Part shown: positions 44,597 to 55,955 of the stretch, piece by piece
Layout: every line of letters begins with the position of its first letter
Numbering within the stretch: the stretch's first letter is position 1
Source: Symbiodinium natans
Taxonomy: Eukaryota > Sar > Dinophyceae > Suessiales > Symbiodiniaceae
Direction: 5' to 3'
Length of the DNA: 64,000 nucleotides
Assembly: GCA_905221605.1 (NCBI GenBank)
Contig: CAJNDS010001158.1
Span: forward strand, 447,001 to 511,000
The notes under the pieces: generated by a model
Database searches by the model: none
What the model was told of the DNA's origin: nothing
The model's input: only the letters and a program-made list of their open reading frames with translations
Translations under genes and position numbers: made by a program

Positions 44597-47500
44597 ATGA
44601 CCCCGAACATAAAATGCCTCACTCGATGCAGCCCTACGGGACGAAATGAACCCTAAATTTAACATATGCGGGTTATATACCCTATACCACTGTAATTCTT
44701 GTTAAGTTATACCCTATACTATTATCCTACTGTAATTCTTATGAAGCTATATGGACCATAAACCCTGTTAGGGCTCATGTGGTCCCCAAGGCAGCCTGTA
44801 CTGCCAGGAGGGGCGCAAGATAGTGACGGTCAAGGATGTCGAGCCCGAGAAGTTTATCAAGGCACGAGTTGATATGCGCTGAGCCGTTGAGGATATCAGG
44901 GTTTAGGGTTTAGGGTGTAGGGAGGAAGGGCAGCATACTGTTGTTGATGTCACTCTGAGACGTCTGAAGACTGTGAAGCTGTGGAGAAGCCGATTGCGCC
45001 GGTATCCAGCTCTGTCTCGTGGACTGGTGGTCATCGTAGGGCTTGTAGGCCATCGAGCGCTTCTCAAGAGGCTGCACAGGCGTGAAGCAAGTTGCAGAAG
45101 CCCCACCATTGATCCGGGCCATTGCGAAAGTTGACCATTTCTTTCGCCCGTCGGGTTGTGATTCCGCTGATTCCCAAACCCAAAACCCAAATCACACCCC
45201 CCAAAAAAAACAAAACCCCAAACCCTAAACCCTAAACCCTGAATCTCCTGCGATGCCTGGCTGAGGCCTTCTCCCAGCACTTGAAGCGCCAGGGGCGCTT
45301 TGAGCTGCCGAAGTGGGCCGACGTTGTGAAGACAAGCAACTTGCTGGGTGTTAGGGTTTAGGGTTTAGCGTTTATAGGGTTTAGGGTTTATAGGGTTTAT
45401 AGGGTTTAGGGTTCATGGCCTTCGTCTCCTGTGATATGGTAGTATTGCCCAGGGTTTGGGTTGTCTAAGGCCTTTGTAATAAGGACTGTTCCGAGCCCCT
45501 GGTTGCAGTTGTCGACTAAAACGGCCTTCTTGGAAAGAGGCCAGTTTGAAGCCAGTTTGATGCATGCAGTGGACAATGCGTCACACCAAGATGGGCTATT
45601 CGGCCCTATAGGCACGAGCTCTCTTGTTCAGTCTTTCACGGCCCAGAAAGACCTAGAGGCTGGCTGGCTGTTATGCATGAGTCCCCCAGAATGGCAGGTA
45701 GAAACCCATTAAAAACAAAAGGTGGCCCAGCAACCACTCAGTCGGGTCGCGTGCTTGATTAGACTTATACAATAACCCCCTCTCTGAGGGTTTCCTTGAG
45801 GCCATGTTGGCTTCGAGTAGATGGGCTCACATCCCACACCTCGCCTTTTCAGGATGTAATGTAAGGTCGGAGTCTGAAGGCTCGTGTAGGATTAGGGTTT
45901 AGGGTTTAGGGTTTAGGAGAGCGACTGCTTGTGTCCTGCCTCCGCCACACAGTCGAGGAGGTTGGGATCTAAGGGCAATCCAGGCGAACTGCGAAGCCTG
46001 TTGCAAAAGGGTTTAGGGTTTATGGTTTAGGGTTTAGGGTTTAGGGTTTCGGAGATTCGAAGTCTGAGTCCGTACGCGTGGAAAGCTCCCTCGATCTTGC
46101 GCATCCTGAGTCGGCGTTGTGTACGGGGACAGAGCGCCAGTCGATATGATTCGATGGCACCGTAGCCCTAAACCCTAAACCCTACACCCTACACCCTGAA
46201 CCCTAAACCCTAAACCCTAAACGTTCCAGCTTGTTTCTAGAAAGCAAGCCCAAGCGTTGAGGCAAGGCGAAGGAGCTACCTCCCATGGATCCGGCCACCT
46301 GGCACCAGTTGGGAGGGATGCTTAGAGGTGTCTGAAAGATTAGGTATCAAGTCGAGGGCTTAGGGTTTAGGATGTAGGGTTTAGGGTTTGGACTGTAGGG
46401 CTTAGGTTTTAAGGTTGTGTGGGTTCGGTGCTCCGTGTACTATGTTCGTTCCATGTCTAGAACATGTCGCCCACGAACGAAGGAAAGTTCTCAATAATGG
46501 AATGCAAAAACTCCTAAGTCATCTAGAACCAAGCAGCAGAATTCCGAAGTCGTTGCCTCCACAGAATACTCAAGCGGATTCGATCCGAACAGTAACTAAC
46601 CAGGACATGCAGATATCTGCATGGGAACACGTTGAGCCCAACAGCCGCATGCGGAGTTGCCAGAAAGGTCGGTTGCAGCAAAGAATGCGCGGTTCCGCCC
46701 TGGAAGTTGCAATCTTTAACACAGCAGCCACAGCCCCTAAACTCCCCCAACCCTAAACCCCAACCCTAAATCCTAAACCGGCCCCCTCTAAGCCCAGACA
46801 GTGCCCAGGACTGGCTTTATGTCAGAACTGCCTCTATGGCCAGGGGCCCGGATGCTGATGCTTCAGAATTTGGCTCTCGGGTTGTTTAGGGATTAGGGTT
46901 GAGGGTTGCGGGTTTAGGGTTCAGGGCTTAGGGTGGACAAGGGGGGGGGGGGGTTGGCACGATCGCTTCAGAGCGTGTTCCATGCGAGGGGGTGGGGTGG
47001 GGGGTTCCGAATCCATTAACTTCGTATTGTTGTCGTTTTTTGCCTGTTTCAGTGCCCCCCCCCCCCCATAGTGCCGTCCAGCAATGCAACAGACGTGCTG
47101 AATTTCAGGTCAGAAAGATCTACATCCGAAAAGGCATGGGTGTTGGCGCCTTCAAGAAGGCAGGGGCGATAGGGAGGCGGAAGGTCATGTTCCAAGCCAC
47201 ACTGACCCTTCAGCAGTTGAGGGTTTAGGGGTTTAGGGCCGTGATCCACTTGAGGGATGCCGGGGGAGTTGGTGAGCCCGGTGAGGGATCTAACCTTGAC
47301 AAGTGCATTTGCCCAGCCGACTCATGCATCCCACGATGCTTGGTCTACCCGCCGTGTCTTCAGGTCTATGGCGGGCAGAAGCGACGAGGCCGGTCATGGG
47401 ACATGGGGTCCTAGCGAGGAGGTCTATTTTTTGTTTAGGATTTTTTGTTTTTTTTGGAATAATTTTTGTTTTTTGTCCTTGCTACTGGTAAACCCTAAAC

Positions 47501-50500
47501 CCTAAACCCTAAACCCTTAAAAACCCTTAAAAAAACCCTAAACCCTAAACCCTAAACCCTAAACAAAACCCTAAACCCTAAAAAACCCTTAAAAACCCTA
47601 AAAAACCATTAAAAAAAAAAAAACCTAAAACACCCTAAACGCTAAACCCTAATTAGCCTAAAAAACCCTAAGCCCTAAAAAACCCTAAACCCTAAACCCT
47701 GAACCCTAAAAACCCTAACCCCTAAACCCTAAACCCTAAACCCTAAAAAACTCTAAACCCTAAACCCTAAACCCTGAACCCTAAAAACCCTAAACCCTAA
47801 ACCGAAACCCTAAACCCTAAACCCTAAAACCTAAACCCTAAACCCTAAACCCTAAAGCAAAAAACAAAAAAAATCCTAATTTAATCCTCCGGCCACCTAG
47901 CGACCCTAAACCCTAATCCCTAAGCACATGGCCGTGTGAAAGTTCGACCGTGGGATCATGGGTCAGGCATGCTTAGAACGTTCAAGGCGTTTCGGGTGCA
48001 CGCTGAGAAGGTAAGTCAGTTCAGGGCTAAATTCAGGGAGGTTGGACAGCCCTTGCTAGAAGCAGCCGAGATGAGTTGCCACTGTGCCAACCTCTGTCGC
48101 GCCGAAAGCCCTGTGTCCTCTGCTTAAAGACTAGTCTTGTGCAGTACTCAGTATTACTAATTGCTTGAGAACCCCTCAAAAAAATATCCTTCATTATAAG
48201 GGTAGTACAGGGAATATTGTTTTTTGTTGTTTGGGGGTTCTTAAGGAAATAGTAGAGTAGGGTTGGTGGGCACCCTGAGTTACACCTGAGCGCTGCCTCA
48301 GTCTGCCAAGCTGCACAGCTTGAAACCACTTTCAACGCATGAGCACGCGCCCGCCATTCACGCAGACAGGTCCTATAGGTCTTAGACCCTCCCAGATGTC
48401 TCGGAACATGCACTGACCTAAAGCCGCTACCGCCCTCTCCGTTGTGACCCCTGGTGCAAGTGTAGTCTCAGAACCTCGAAGCCCTATTATAAGCCTCGGA
48501 CTTGCAATCCGCATGGGAGCCTTTCCGCCCCTCCACTGCAAGTGCCGCTCAGCTCTCATCTTCATGGTGGTCAAGGTCGGGCTTTGGATTGCGTTCGGGC
48601 TAACTTGCTTTGGGGCCCCTAAACCCCTAAACCCTAAAGCGATCCCCAGTGGTGGAGAGCCAAAAAAAGGGAAAGTTGGCTTGCAATCTGACCCAGCAGG
48701 CGTGTGGGGCATTCTGCCAAGGTGCTAGCTGCTTCGCTGCGTGCTCCAAAGAGACGTAGGTTGCCCCAAACCCTAAACCCTAAACCCTAATCCCTAAACC
48801 CTAAACCCTAAACCCTAAACCCCAAAACAGGGTTTAGGGTTTAGGGTTCAGGGTTCAGGGTTTAGGGTTTAGGGTTTAGGGTACCTTCATATTCGGAAGG
48901 GGTAGGTTTTAGAGCCGTAGCCGATCCACCGCCTCTCTAGGTGCGTTGCTATCCGACCCGCCAATGTCGATTCGAAGGTCCTCTTGATTCCCAGCACAAG
49001 AAAATTTAAATGAAGTGTTTCTTTATTTGTGCACGCACCAGCTCAATTAGCCCAAGTCCGTGCTTTAAAGCCAAAGCGGCTTGGACTCCCAAGTGCTTGC
49101 AAGCAGGTATCCGCTATCCACCCCCCCTTATAGACCCGAAACCCTAAACCCTAAACCCTAAACCCTTGGTTCAGCAGCTGCCCAGGTGATGAGGCGAACA
49201 ACGACTCTATCCGCACCGCGGCCCAGGCTCTTTGCTACATCATGCCCCCCCCCCCCCACCCCCCCCCCCCCCCCCCCCCCACCACCCCCCCCCTAACCCC
49301 TAACTAAACACTAAACCTAAACCCTAAACCCTAAACCCTAAACCCTAAACCTAAACACCTAAACTCTGTCGATACATCGGATTACATTTGTGGTTAGAGG
49401 ATAGAGGTTGCCAGGGTCCACCCGTCAGGTAAAATCTATCTATCTATCCCCCCCCCCCCCGGCTTAAATTTTTACGGGAGCCTGTCTATCTATCTATCTA
49501 TCTGACCCCCCCCCCCGCCACTTGGCTTAAAATTTTACGGGAGCCGTCTATCTATCTATCTAACCCCCCCCCCCCCCCCACCCCCCCCCCCTGCGGGTCA
49601 GAACGCCCAGTATCTATCCAACCCCCTCCCCCCGGTGAAAATGTTTATGGCGTCCGTCTACATCGATCTACTCTAACACCCCCCCCCCACTATCTATCTA
49701 TTATCTAAACCCCCCCCCCCCCCCATCTATCTCACCCCCAGAAAAAAACCTAAAACATGACTGTTGGTTGAACATGTGTGTAAGGTCCTCGGCTGCTGTT
49801 GTTTTGCTTTCTCTTTGTGTTGGCTGTGTTTGGCGCACTGAAGGCTTCAGAAGCGGAGCTTGGAGGTGTACATACAGACATTGCCTAGACATCTACCAAG
49901 CTGGGGTGTAAGGCCCGATAATCCCCACAATGAACCTTTCAATTAAAGGGCCTTTTTTAACGGGGTGCTAGGGTGTAATAGTGCATAATCACTGATCAAT
50001 CCCACAGACTCAGTTGAGCTGGACTAAGTCAACTCTAAGGTGTGGTGAGTGAGCTAGCGAAACGCAAACCCAAAAACATAACGACAAACATATGGCACAA
50101 GTCACTGGTCAGACCCCTGCACTGCCAACCGAGCTGTTTGTACACATGAGGCGAGGGTGAGACGAGAGATAACAAGCACCTGCCGGCAGAGACTGGAGAA
50201 AACGAATGAGAAAGTCAACTAGTGACATTGTTCACGGCAAGGCACCCTCTAGCGTTCCCGCCTTAACATTCTGCAGCAAGCTTCAGTGGCTGACATTCGA
50301 AACTTCTAATTCGCAGCCCTGGCATGGAAAGGTGCCGGTGGAAACAGACGAGGACTATGGAACAGCGCTCCCCGAGGTAACGGATGCCCTCCAAGGCATT
50401 TGGTACATGAAGGACCTGGAGGGTTCGGTTTCAGGTGCATGCGAACGCTCAGATTGTCGGATTTTCGGTTTGGGGTTAGGTTGAGGATCTTTAGGGTTCA

Positions 50501-53500
50501 GGGTAACAGCAGCAAGAGGGGTTCAAAAGCAAAACAACGGATTGAACAGATATAGCGAAACAACAGCAGTTTTTCATCGGTATGTACCGTGTTTTTGCAT
50601 ATTTTCCTAGGTTGTTGTTGCGACTTCCAAAGGCAGCGTTTTTGCAGGGTTGCGTGGGCCCCTAGCCCACAATCCCATGTTAGCCAAATTGGGGACACAA
50701 GTGCCATCCCCTCTCGGCCTTAGCACCTGCCAACCGACTCCAGAAGACTCAAGACCTGTACTTGTGCTACTCCACCCCATAACCCCGTGAACGTGAAGAC
50801 TCGAGAGCCCTACAGCTGGAACGCAGAGGATGGCGGATATCGAGTAGGCGAGCTTTGCGGCCAGCATGTCATCTGGGACGTCTCCTGGAACGTGAACCCG
50901 CCCCTCTCGCGCGTTGTTCCGCTGACATCTAGCACCGTTAGCTGCTTGCACGACATTTTCAGAAATTGTTTCAAGATGGTTTAAGGTTTAGGGTTTCCTG
51001 CGCTGCTGCTCCGAGACTTTCACAGCTAAATAGCGAAATTCCTAGGCAAAGTACAGCAGAAAACTCAGTTTCGAAAGGTTTCGGGTTGTAGGGGTCAGGT
51101 GAGAGCACAGTGCAGCTTTCCAGTGAGAGAATGGGCGGGAGTATCGCCATTTGATTGCTCGACGGTCCCAGAGCTTTTGGCCAGTCTAGTCACAACATGC
51201 AAGTTGGGTATCTAGTGTCAGGGCAACATCGCCATGGCTGAACTCGCACTTGGACTCGGTGAAGTAGCATCGCATGCCTTAGCACACTCAATCTTGCGAA
51301 GTCTTACAAGCAGGATCCAGGTTCTGGGTGCAAAACCATTGTCGTCTCCCAGTGCCGACGCTAGCTCACTGAAGTAAGACCAGACCTATCAACCCTAAAC
51401 CCTAAACCCTAAAACCCTAAACCCCTAAACCCTAAAACCCTAATCCCCGAACCCTAGCGACCCTAGTGGGCCGTTCAAGACGTTCTCACCTTGGCCCAAC
51501 TCCCCATCAAACCTGCCTGTCGCTACGTGTTCAGTTCTCAAAAGTATGGTCTCGTTTTGGCTGCCCTGAATTTTCGGAACCGAGCCACCCTAAACCCTAA
51601 GCATCCCTAAACCCTAAACCCTAAACCCTAACCCCAAAAGGCCGAATCTAGAGAAGCGACTGCCGAAGCTGGTGTTGTGAGCGCAAGCGCGCCGAGGCCT
51701 GCAATTGGGCAACGTCACGCTCCTCGGCCAACAGAACATGGGTCTAGGGTTTAGGGTTTAGGGTTTAGGGTTTTGTTGGCAGTCATCAAGTCCGGTTTCA
51801 AAAGGGTTTTGTTAAGGGTTGTTTGTTGGTATGATACAAGCAGCCCTTAGTAGGGATTATATTAGGGGGGGGGGTACTATAATCCCGTTGTCTGTCGCTG
51901 ATTTTCACTAGGAAAACCTCTATTGGTGGCCCAGAGGAGCTTTGCAGGGATTGAGTTCTTTGAGTGGAGGCGAACTTCTCTGTTTAGGAGCTTTTAGGGG
52001 CTTTGGGTTTCTTCGGAGTGGGGGCTGCTCTGCTGTCAGCAGAGATGCAGCTTGAGATTCGCACACCCAGGCCCTCGCAATGCATGCGAGGAGGCTCGAA
52101 CTCTCTGGTGATAAGGGTCCTTGATGCAAAGTGTCAAACAGTGAGGCGCTCTTTGCTGCCCGTTGAGGGAGCCCTCCCGCCTCAAGCTTTGTTGCGCCCT
52201 GCGTTTGCTACTATTTGCTTAAGAACCCCAAAAGAAAAATGATAATCCCTATATTCCCCAGAATAAGGAAGAATATCTCATTTTTTCGGTGTGCTTAAGC
52301 AAATTAAGAATCCCTATATTACCCTTAGTAAGGAAGAACATTTTTTCGGTGTTCTTAAGCAATCAGTAGTCTGGGCTAGTCAGAGCTGAGGCACTTCGGC
52401 AGTTTACAGCTGGAGGCCCAGCCCACGATCTACTGGGACAACCAACACATCTGGCTGAAGAAGTGAGGGGTTTAGGGTTTAAGGGTTTAAGGGTTTAAGG
52501 GTTTAAGGGTTTAAGGGTTTAAGGGTTTAAGTGTTTAAGGGTTTGGGGTTTAAGGTTTCGGAGAATTCGAAGCTTTCGCCCCAAGGAGGGCGTGCCTCGC
52601 AGGATTCACCTAGCTTGCTTCGGCAAGGCGCGTAGGGCGCGTAGTTTCAGCATCCGGCTGCTTCCGGCCCAGTGCTTTGATTGCCTGACGTCAGAAACCA
52701 GACAAAATGCTGCTCGGCACAACCTGCGACCACCCGCTCCCCAGTTCAAAACTAAGCTCTAAATGATCTTAAACTTGACAAGTTCAGGTCCTAGCCCGCA
52801 GCTGGTCATGTTGACATCCTTAAGCAGGAAGATGAACCCTAAACCCGATACCCTAAACCTGCATCAGAAGTGCTCCCCTGGATAAGTCTCACTTGACTTT
52901 CTTTGATCATCATCCCAGTCTCCGGCTCCTTCCCTCGCACTCTGCAGCTCTCTCTCGCACTCACAAGAACTACTATTTGCTTAAGAACCTGAAAAGAATA
53001 GAACATGATATTCCCTATGTTATCGTATAAGGGAGAATATTATGTAGTTTTTGGGTCCCTGTGTTATCCCTATAAGGGGGAATATTATTCATTTTTGGGG
53101 GTCCCTATATTATCCTTTAATAAGGGAGAAGATTATTTTGTGTTTTCGGGGCTTCTTACGCAGTTAGTAGAGAAGGCACTTGCACCAACGTCTTCACCAA
53201 GTCGTCGGGCAAGATCGCGCGCCCCGAGCCCAGTTGGAGCTTTGTGGGAGAGCTTCCGAGGGTTTAGGGTTTAGGGTTTAGGGGTTAGGGGTTTAGGGTT
53301 TAGGGTTCAGGGTTTAGGGTTTAGGGTTTAGGGTGATTTTGAAAGGTCTTGGGGCTGCAATCTGCAACACGTTGCAACCTCAGCCCAGTCCCAACCTGGA
53401 CGTGGCTTGCATGTTGTTTGCGGAACTGGAGCCTAGCTGAACTACCTGGCCGAAATCATCTACCGATGCTCAGGCTACATCTTGCAGCAGCTCGAGGAGC

Positions 53501-55674
53501 TGACTTGGGGGTTGGGTTCGAGACTTCCAGCGCGCGCGTGTGCGCTTGTGCGCGTGTGCTTGCCGTGTGCACGCCGTGTGCGTGCGAGTATGTGAGTGTG
53601 CGTGCCGTGTGCGTCCGTTTGCATGGTGCTTGCCACGTGCGTGTGCGTGCGCGTGCATGCGTGGGCGTGTGGGCGTTCAGGGCTTTGTAACTATGCGTTA
53701 GCGGGCGGCGCCTGCCATCAGAGGTTTTCCAGACATGTCGACCCCGGAAGTCTTCTGTTCAGGTCACTGTGTTGCAGGCGACTGCGCGTTGTCGGATGTC
53801 TGGCGGTTGTTTCAAGCCGGTTCTTTCCAAGGCGTGGGGTGTGTACGGTCGACTTGTCGTTTGTTGGCGTCTGAATTTTCGAGCGCCGTGTGGAAGAATG
53901 CTTCAGGGTTAAGGTTGATAGTTCATTGAGTCATGGAGTCTGCAGACAGGGGTTCAGGGTTAAGGTTGTTTTAGGTTTACAGTTTATAGGCGTCTACAGA
54001 CAGGGGTTCAGGTTGAACAGTGCTGCAGTATGTTTGTGGCCTGCCAGGAGATGGGACTGGTAGAGCCGGATGAGAACAGCGGCAGGCAAATCACGAAGGA
54101 GTCATGCGCCATCTGAGACCAAACCACTACACGTCCCAACATGTTTCCAGGCTCACAGAGTGTGAAGCCCAAATGGTATTTTTAAGCCGAGAGTGTCAAA
54201 ACGGATTTCCTGTGGTGTTTGTGCCTGAAGGCTCAATTAGTTATGCATGGGTCGCGAGTGACGTCCTTCGAAGTTGAGCCGTTGAGAGTTCGAAGAGTTC
54301 GAAGCTCGGAAGGTTGAGGGATGACAGGGTCTCAAAGTTTGAGCCTTTCGAACTCGAAGTTTAAGTATTCGAGCTTTTGAGCCAAAGTTTCCAAGTTTCG
54401 AGTTTGGAGGTCGGGTTCGCGAGTTCAAAAGTTTGAAACACCGAGGGCTTAACTCGGGGCGGGACTCTTACATCAACATGATTCAGGGACCTGTATGCTT
54501 TTTCCCAGGTTGCTGCAGGGGGAACTCGCCAGTCGAACGTGTCTGTGTTTCAGTAGCATAGCGGGGGAAACCCCCCCCCCCCCCCTTTCGTTTTTTTTTG
54601 TGGCGTTGTTCCCTCGTTTTGCCAAAGTGTCAGTGCCCATCTCACACACGAACCTGACACACCCTCGGGCGCGCCTGGTGCGCGGGGGGTCTCCCCTTAT
54701 GCCCAGCAGAAGAAGAAGAAGAAAAAGAAGAAGAAGAAGAAGAAGCAGAAGAAGAAGCAGGGAGAGGGCGAGGGTGGAGCGTGAGAGTTCGAAGTTCGAA
54801 GCCCATTCAAGGTTCACAGCTCGAAAATGAGGGTTTAGGGTTTAGGGTTTAGGGTTTAGGGTTTAGGGTTTAGGGTTTAGGGTTCCTACGGGTTCAAATT
54901 TTGAGAACATGTTGTTCTGACGCCCGTTCGTGTTCGAGAGTTAGAAACGGGACGAGTTTGATGGTTGAACTTAGCCACTCCGGGTTTGAGAGATTCCCGA
55001 ATGTGAACGTTTGGAGTTTGAGAGTTCGAAGGTTGACACTGAAGAAAGAATCGTGTGCACATGCGGAAATGCCTCTTTCGCCCTTGCACCTTTTCTTCGC
55101 CCTACACGGCCTTCATAAAACCCTGCGGCTGCGCCTTGAGAGCTTTCTCAGTTCCAACGTTTGGAGTTGTTTGAACCCGAATTATGCAAAAAGCCTGCTG
55201 CGTCCGGCCAGATGCACGCTCTCAAACTCCTGACCTTGTCGAATCCTCAACTTTCGAGCTCCCAAACTTCGAAAGAACTTCAAGATCGAGAAACCTCCCG
55301 CTTCAAGCCTTCGAACTCCAGGTCGTTGGTCTTTTTCATTATTTCAATCTTCAAACCCTCAAGCTCCAGAGTTCCAACTATCATTTTAGCTGTCGTCCGG
55401 GCTGCTTCGGTACCCTTCCCCACCAGAAGTCCATGGACCAGCCTGTGCATTCTGAAACAGCGAAGCTTGTATAAGCTACAGGGCGAAGCTCAAAGCACGG
55501 CTTGCCTAGTAGTAGAGTAGGTAACCTTTAACCTTTTTGGGGTAATAGAATCCCCTTATAATCCCAAAGGTTAACCTTTAATTCCTCTAGGTTACTGGAC
55601 AACTAAGCTTGTATGTGACGCCACGCCCTGACATGCAGGAGGGCCAGCGCGAGCTGGACACTGTGGCCGTGCAG
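44597..55674 (+). CDS. RPS19: 40S ribosomal protein eS19 (RPS19), split into at least ten micro-exons
   Basis: Small-subunit ribosomal protein. Exons: 44597-44639 (possible start, or 5' leader), 44791-44861 (KIVTVKDVEPEKFIK), 45266 to about 45349 (AFSQHLKRQGRFELPKWADV), 46267/46273-46293 (KELPPMDP), 46809-46838 (DWLYVRTASM), 47109-47159 (VRKIYIRKGMGVGAFKK), 47364-47388 (VYGGQKRRG), 53474-53496 (YILQQLE), 54048-54098 (EMGLVEPDENSGRQITK), 55639 to about 55674 (EGQRELDTVAVQ). The order follows eS19 from TVKDV through ELP-DP-DW, YGG, LQQLE and GQRELD. Not found: the roughly 20-residue exon between RRG and YILQQLE (phase 1 to phase 1, expected between 47389 and 53473), and the last residues. Donors are GC or GA, nearly always after AG. 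The exon 1/2 intron is exactly one introner (44640-44790). Exon 3 could end a few bases either side of 45349. Confidence 0.87.
44640..44790. mobile_element. family-A introner forming an intron of eS19
   Basis: Runs from GA donor (CGG|GACGAAATG) to AAG|GCAGCC, immediately before the eS19 exon KIVTVKDVEPEKF. Longer than its relatives because the TATACCCTATAC / CTGTAATTCTT core is duplicated internally. Confidence 0.8.
47489..47860. repeat. degenerate CCCTAAA/CCCTTAAAAA region in an eS19 intron
   Basis: About 370 bp in which CCCTAAA units are mixed with A-rich variants. It differs from the clean arrays elsewhere and looks older. Confidence 0.9.
48156..48255. mobile_element. TTGCTTAAGAAC element (family C), monomer
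   Basis: ACTAATTGCTTGAGAACCCC ... GGGGTTCTTAAGGAAATAGT. Relatives lie at 52209, 52971 and 63804. Confidence 0.65.
49186..49226 (+). CDS. possible micro-exon, unknown gene
   Basis: CCAG|GT opens a 41-nt segment reading DEANNDSIRTAAQ that ends CAG|GC. Its end phase does not fit the missing eS19 exon, so it is probably part of the neighbouring Trp-rich gene or another gene. Confidence 0.35.
49244..49740. repeat. C-tract and CTAT composite repeat
   Basis: Poly-C runs of 9-20 alternate with CTAT runs. A recurring unit GGCTTAAATTTTTACGGGAG separates the blocks. Strongly strand-asymmetric, all C on the plus strand. Confidence 0.9.
50206..52466 (+). CDS. Trp-rich hypothetical protein, 3' exons, inside the eS19 gene
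   Basis: Three open segments share a Trp-rich, beta-strand-like style. The first is 50206 to about 50422, with LQGIWYMKDLEG near its end. The second is about 50754-50912, with YSWNAEDGGYRVGELCGQ followed by HVIWDVSWNVNPPL. The third is 52386-52466, with TIYWDNQHIWLKK and a TGA stop. The spacing of W, G and L resembles short repeats (G-x-W ... L-x-W-x-x-x-x-W) common in predicted dinoflagellate proteins, but I cannot name a family. The exon 2 donor is probably GT at 50913. The third exon is preceded by a tandem inverted-repeat element (52209-52370) and followed at once by a TTTAAGGG array. All three lie between eS19 exons ending at 47388 and starting at 53474. Grouping them as one gene is inference. 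Confidence 0.5.
52209..52370. mobile_element. family-C element, tandem dimer
   Basis: TACTATTTGCTTAAGAACC ... CTTAAGCAATCAGTAGT, with the internal block AATCCCTATAT ... TTTTTTCGGTGT repeated twice. Confidence 0.7.
52467..52550. repeat. homogeneous TTTAAGGG octamer array
   Basis: About nine TTTAAGGG units starting immediately after the TGA of the Trp-rich gene's terminal exon. Confidence 0.93.
52971..53170. mobile_element. family-C element, tandem trimer
   Basis: Same ends as the 52209 copy. The inner block (TCCCTATNTTATC ... AAGGGAGAATATTAT) occurs three times. Confidence 0.7.
54100..55500. other. TTCGAA-rich region in an eS19 intron
   Basis: GAGTTCGAA/TTCGAAG-type words recur irregularly on both strands, with a poly-C run at 54570, a GAAGAA run at 54708-54755 and a TTTAGGG array at 54827-54882. 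No exon supported between eS19 exons 54048-54098 and 55639. Confidence 0.55.
55506..55604. mobile_element. family-D element, copy 2
   Basis: Differs from the 43114 copy at only a few positions over about 95 bp, which suggests recent spread. It lies in the last recognised eS19 intron. Confidence 0.75.
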
Positions 55675-55835
55675 GTTGCTGGGTACTGTAGATCTGGGCA
55701 GGTTTACTCGTATTATGGTATGAATGGTAGGAATAGCCTTAATCGTATCAGTGCATTATACACATATTAATAGTATGAATCGTAGGAGTAGCATTCAGAA
55801 TATGAATCGTTTTCATCGTAGTACTAGTAATAGAC

Positions 55836-55955
<120 letters not shown>

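Noticed and set aside
47160-47228. Extension of the eS19 VRKIYIRKG exon beyond AAG 47159
   Set aside because: The eS19 sequence continues as YGG in the 47364 exon with a matching phase. The sequence after 47159 (AGAIGRRK...) does not match the family.
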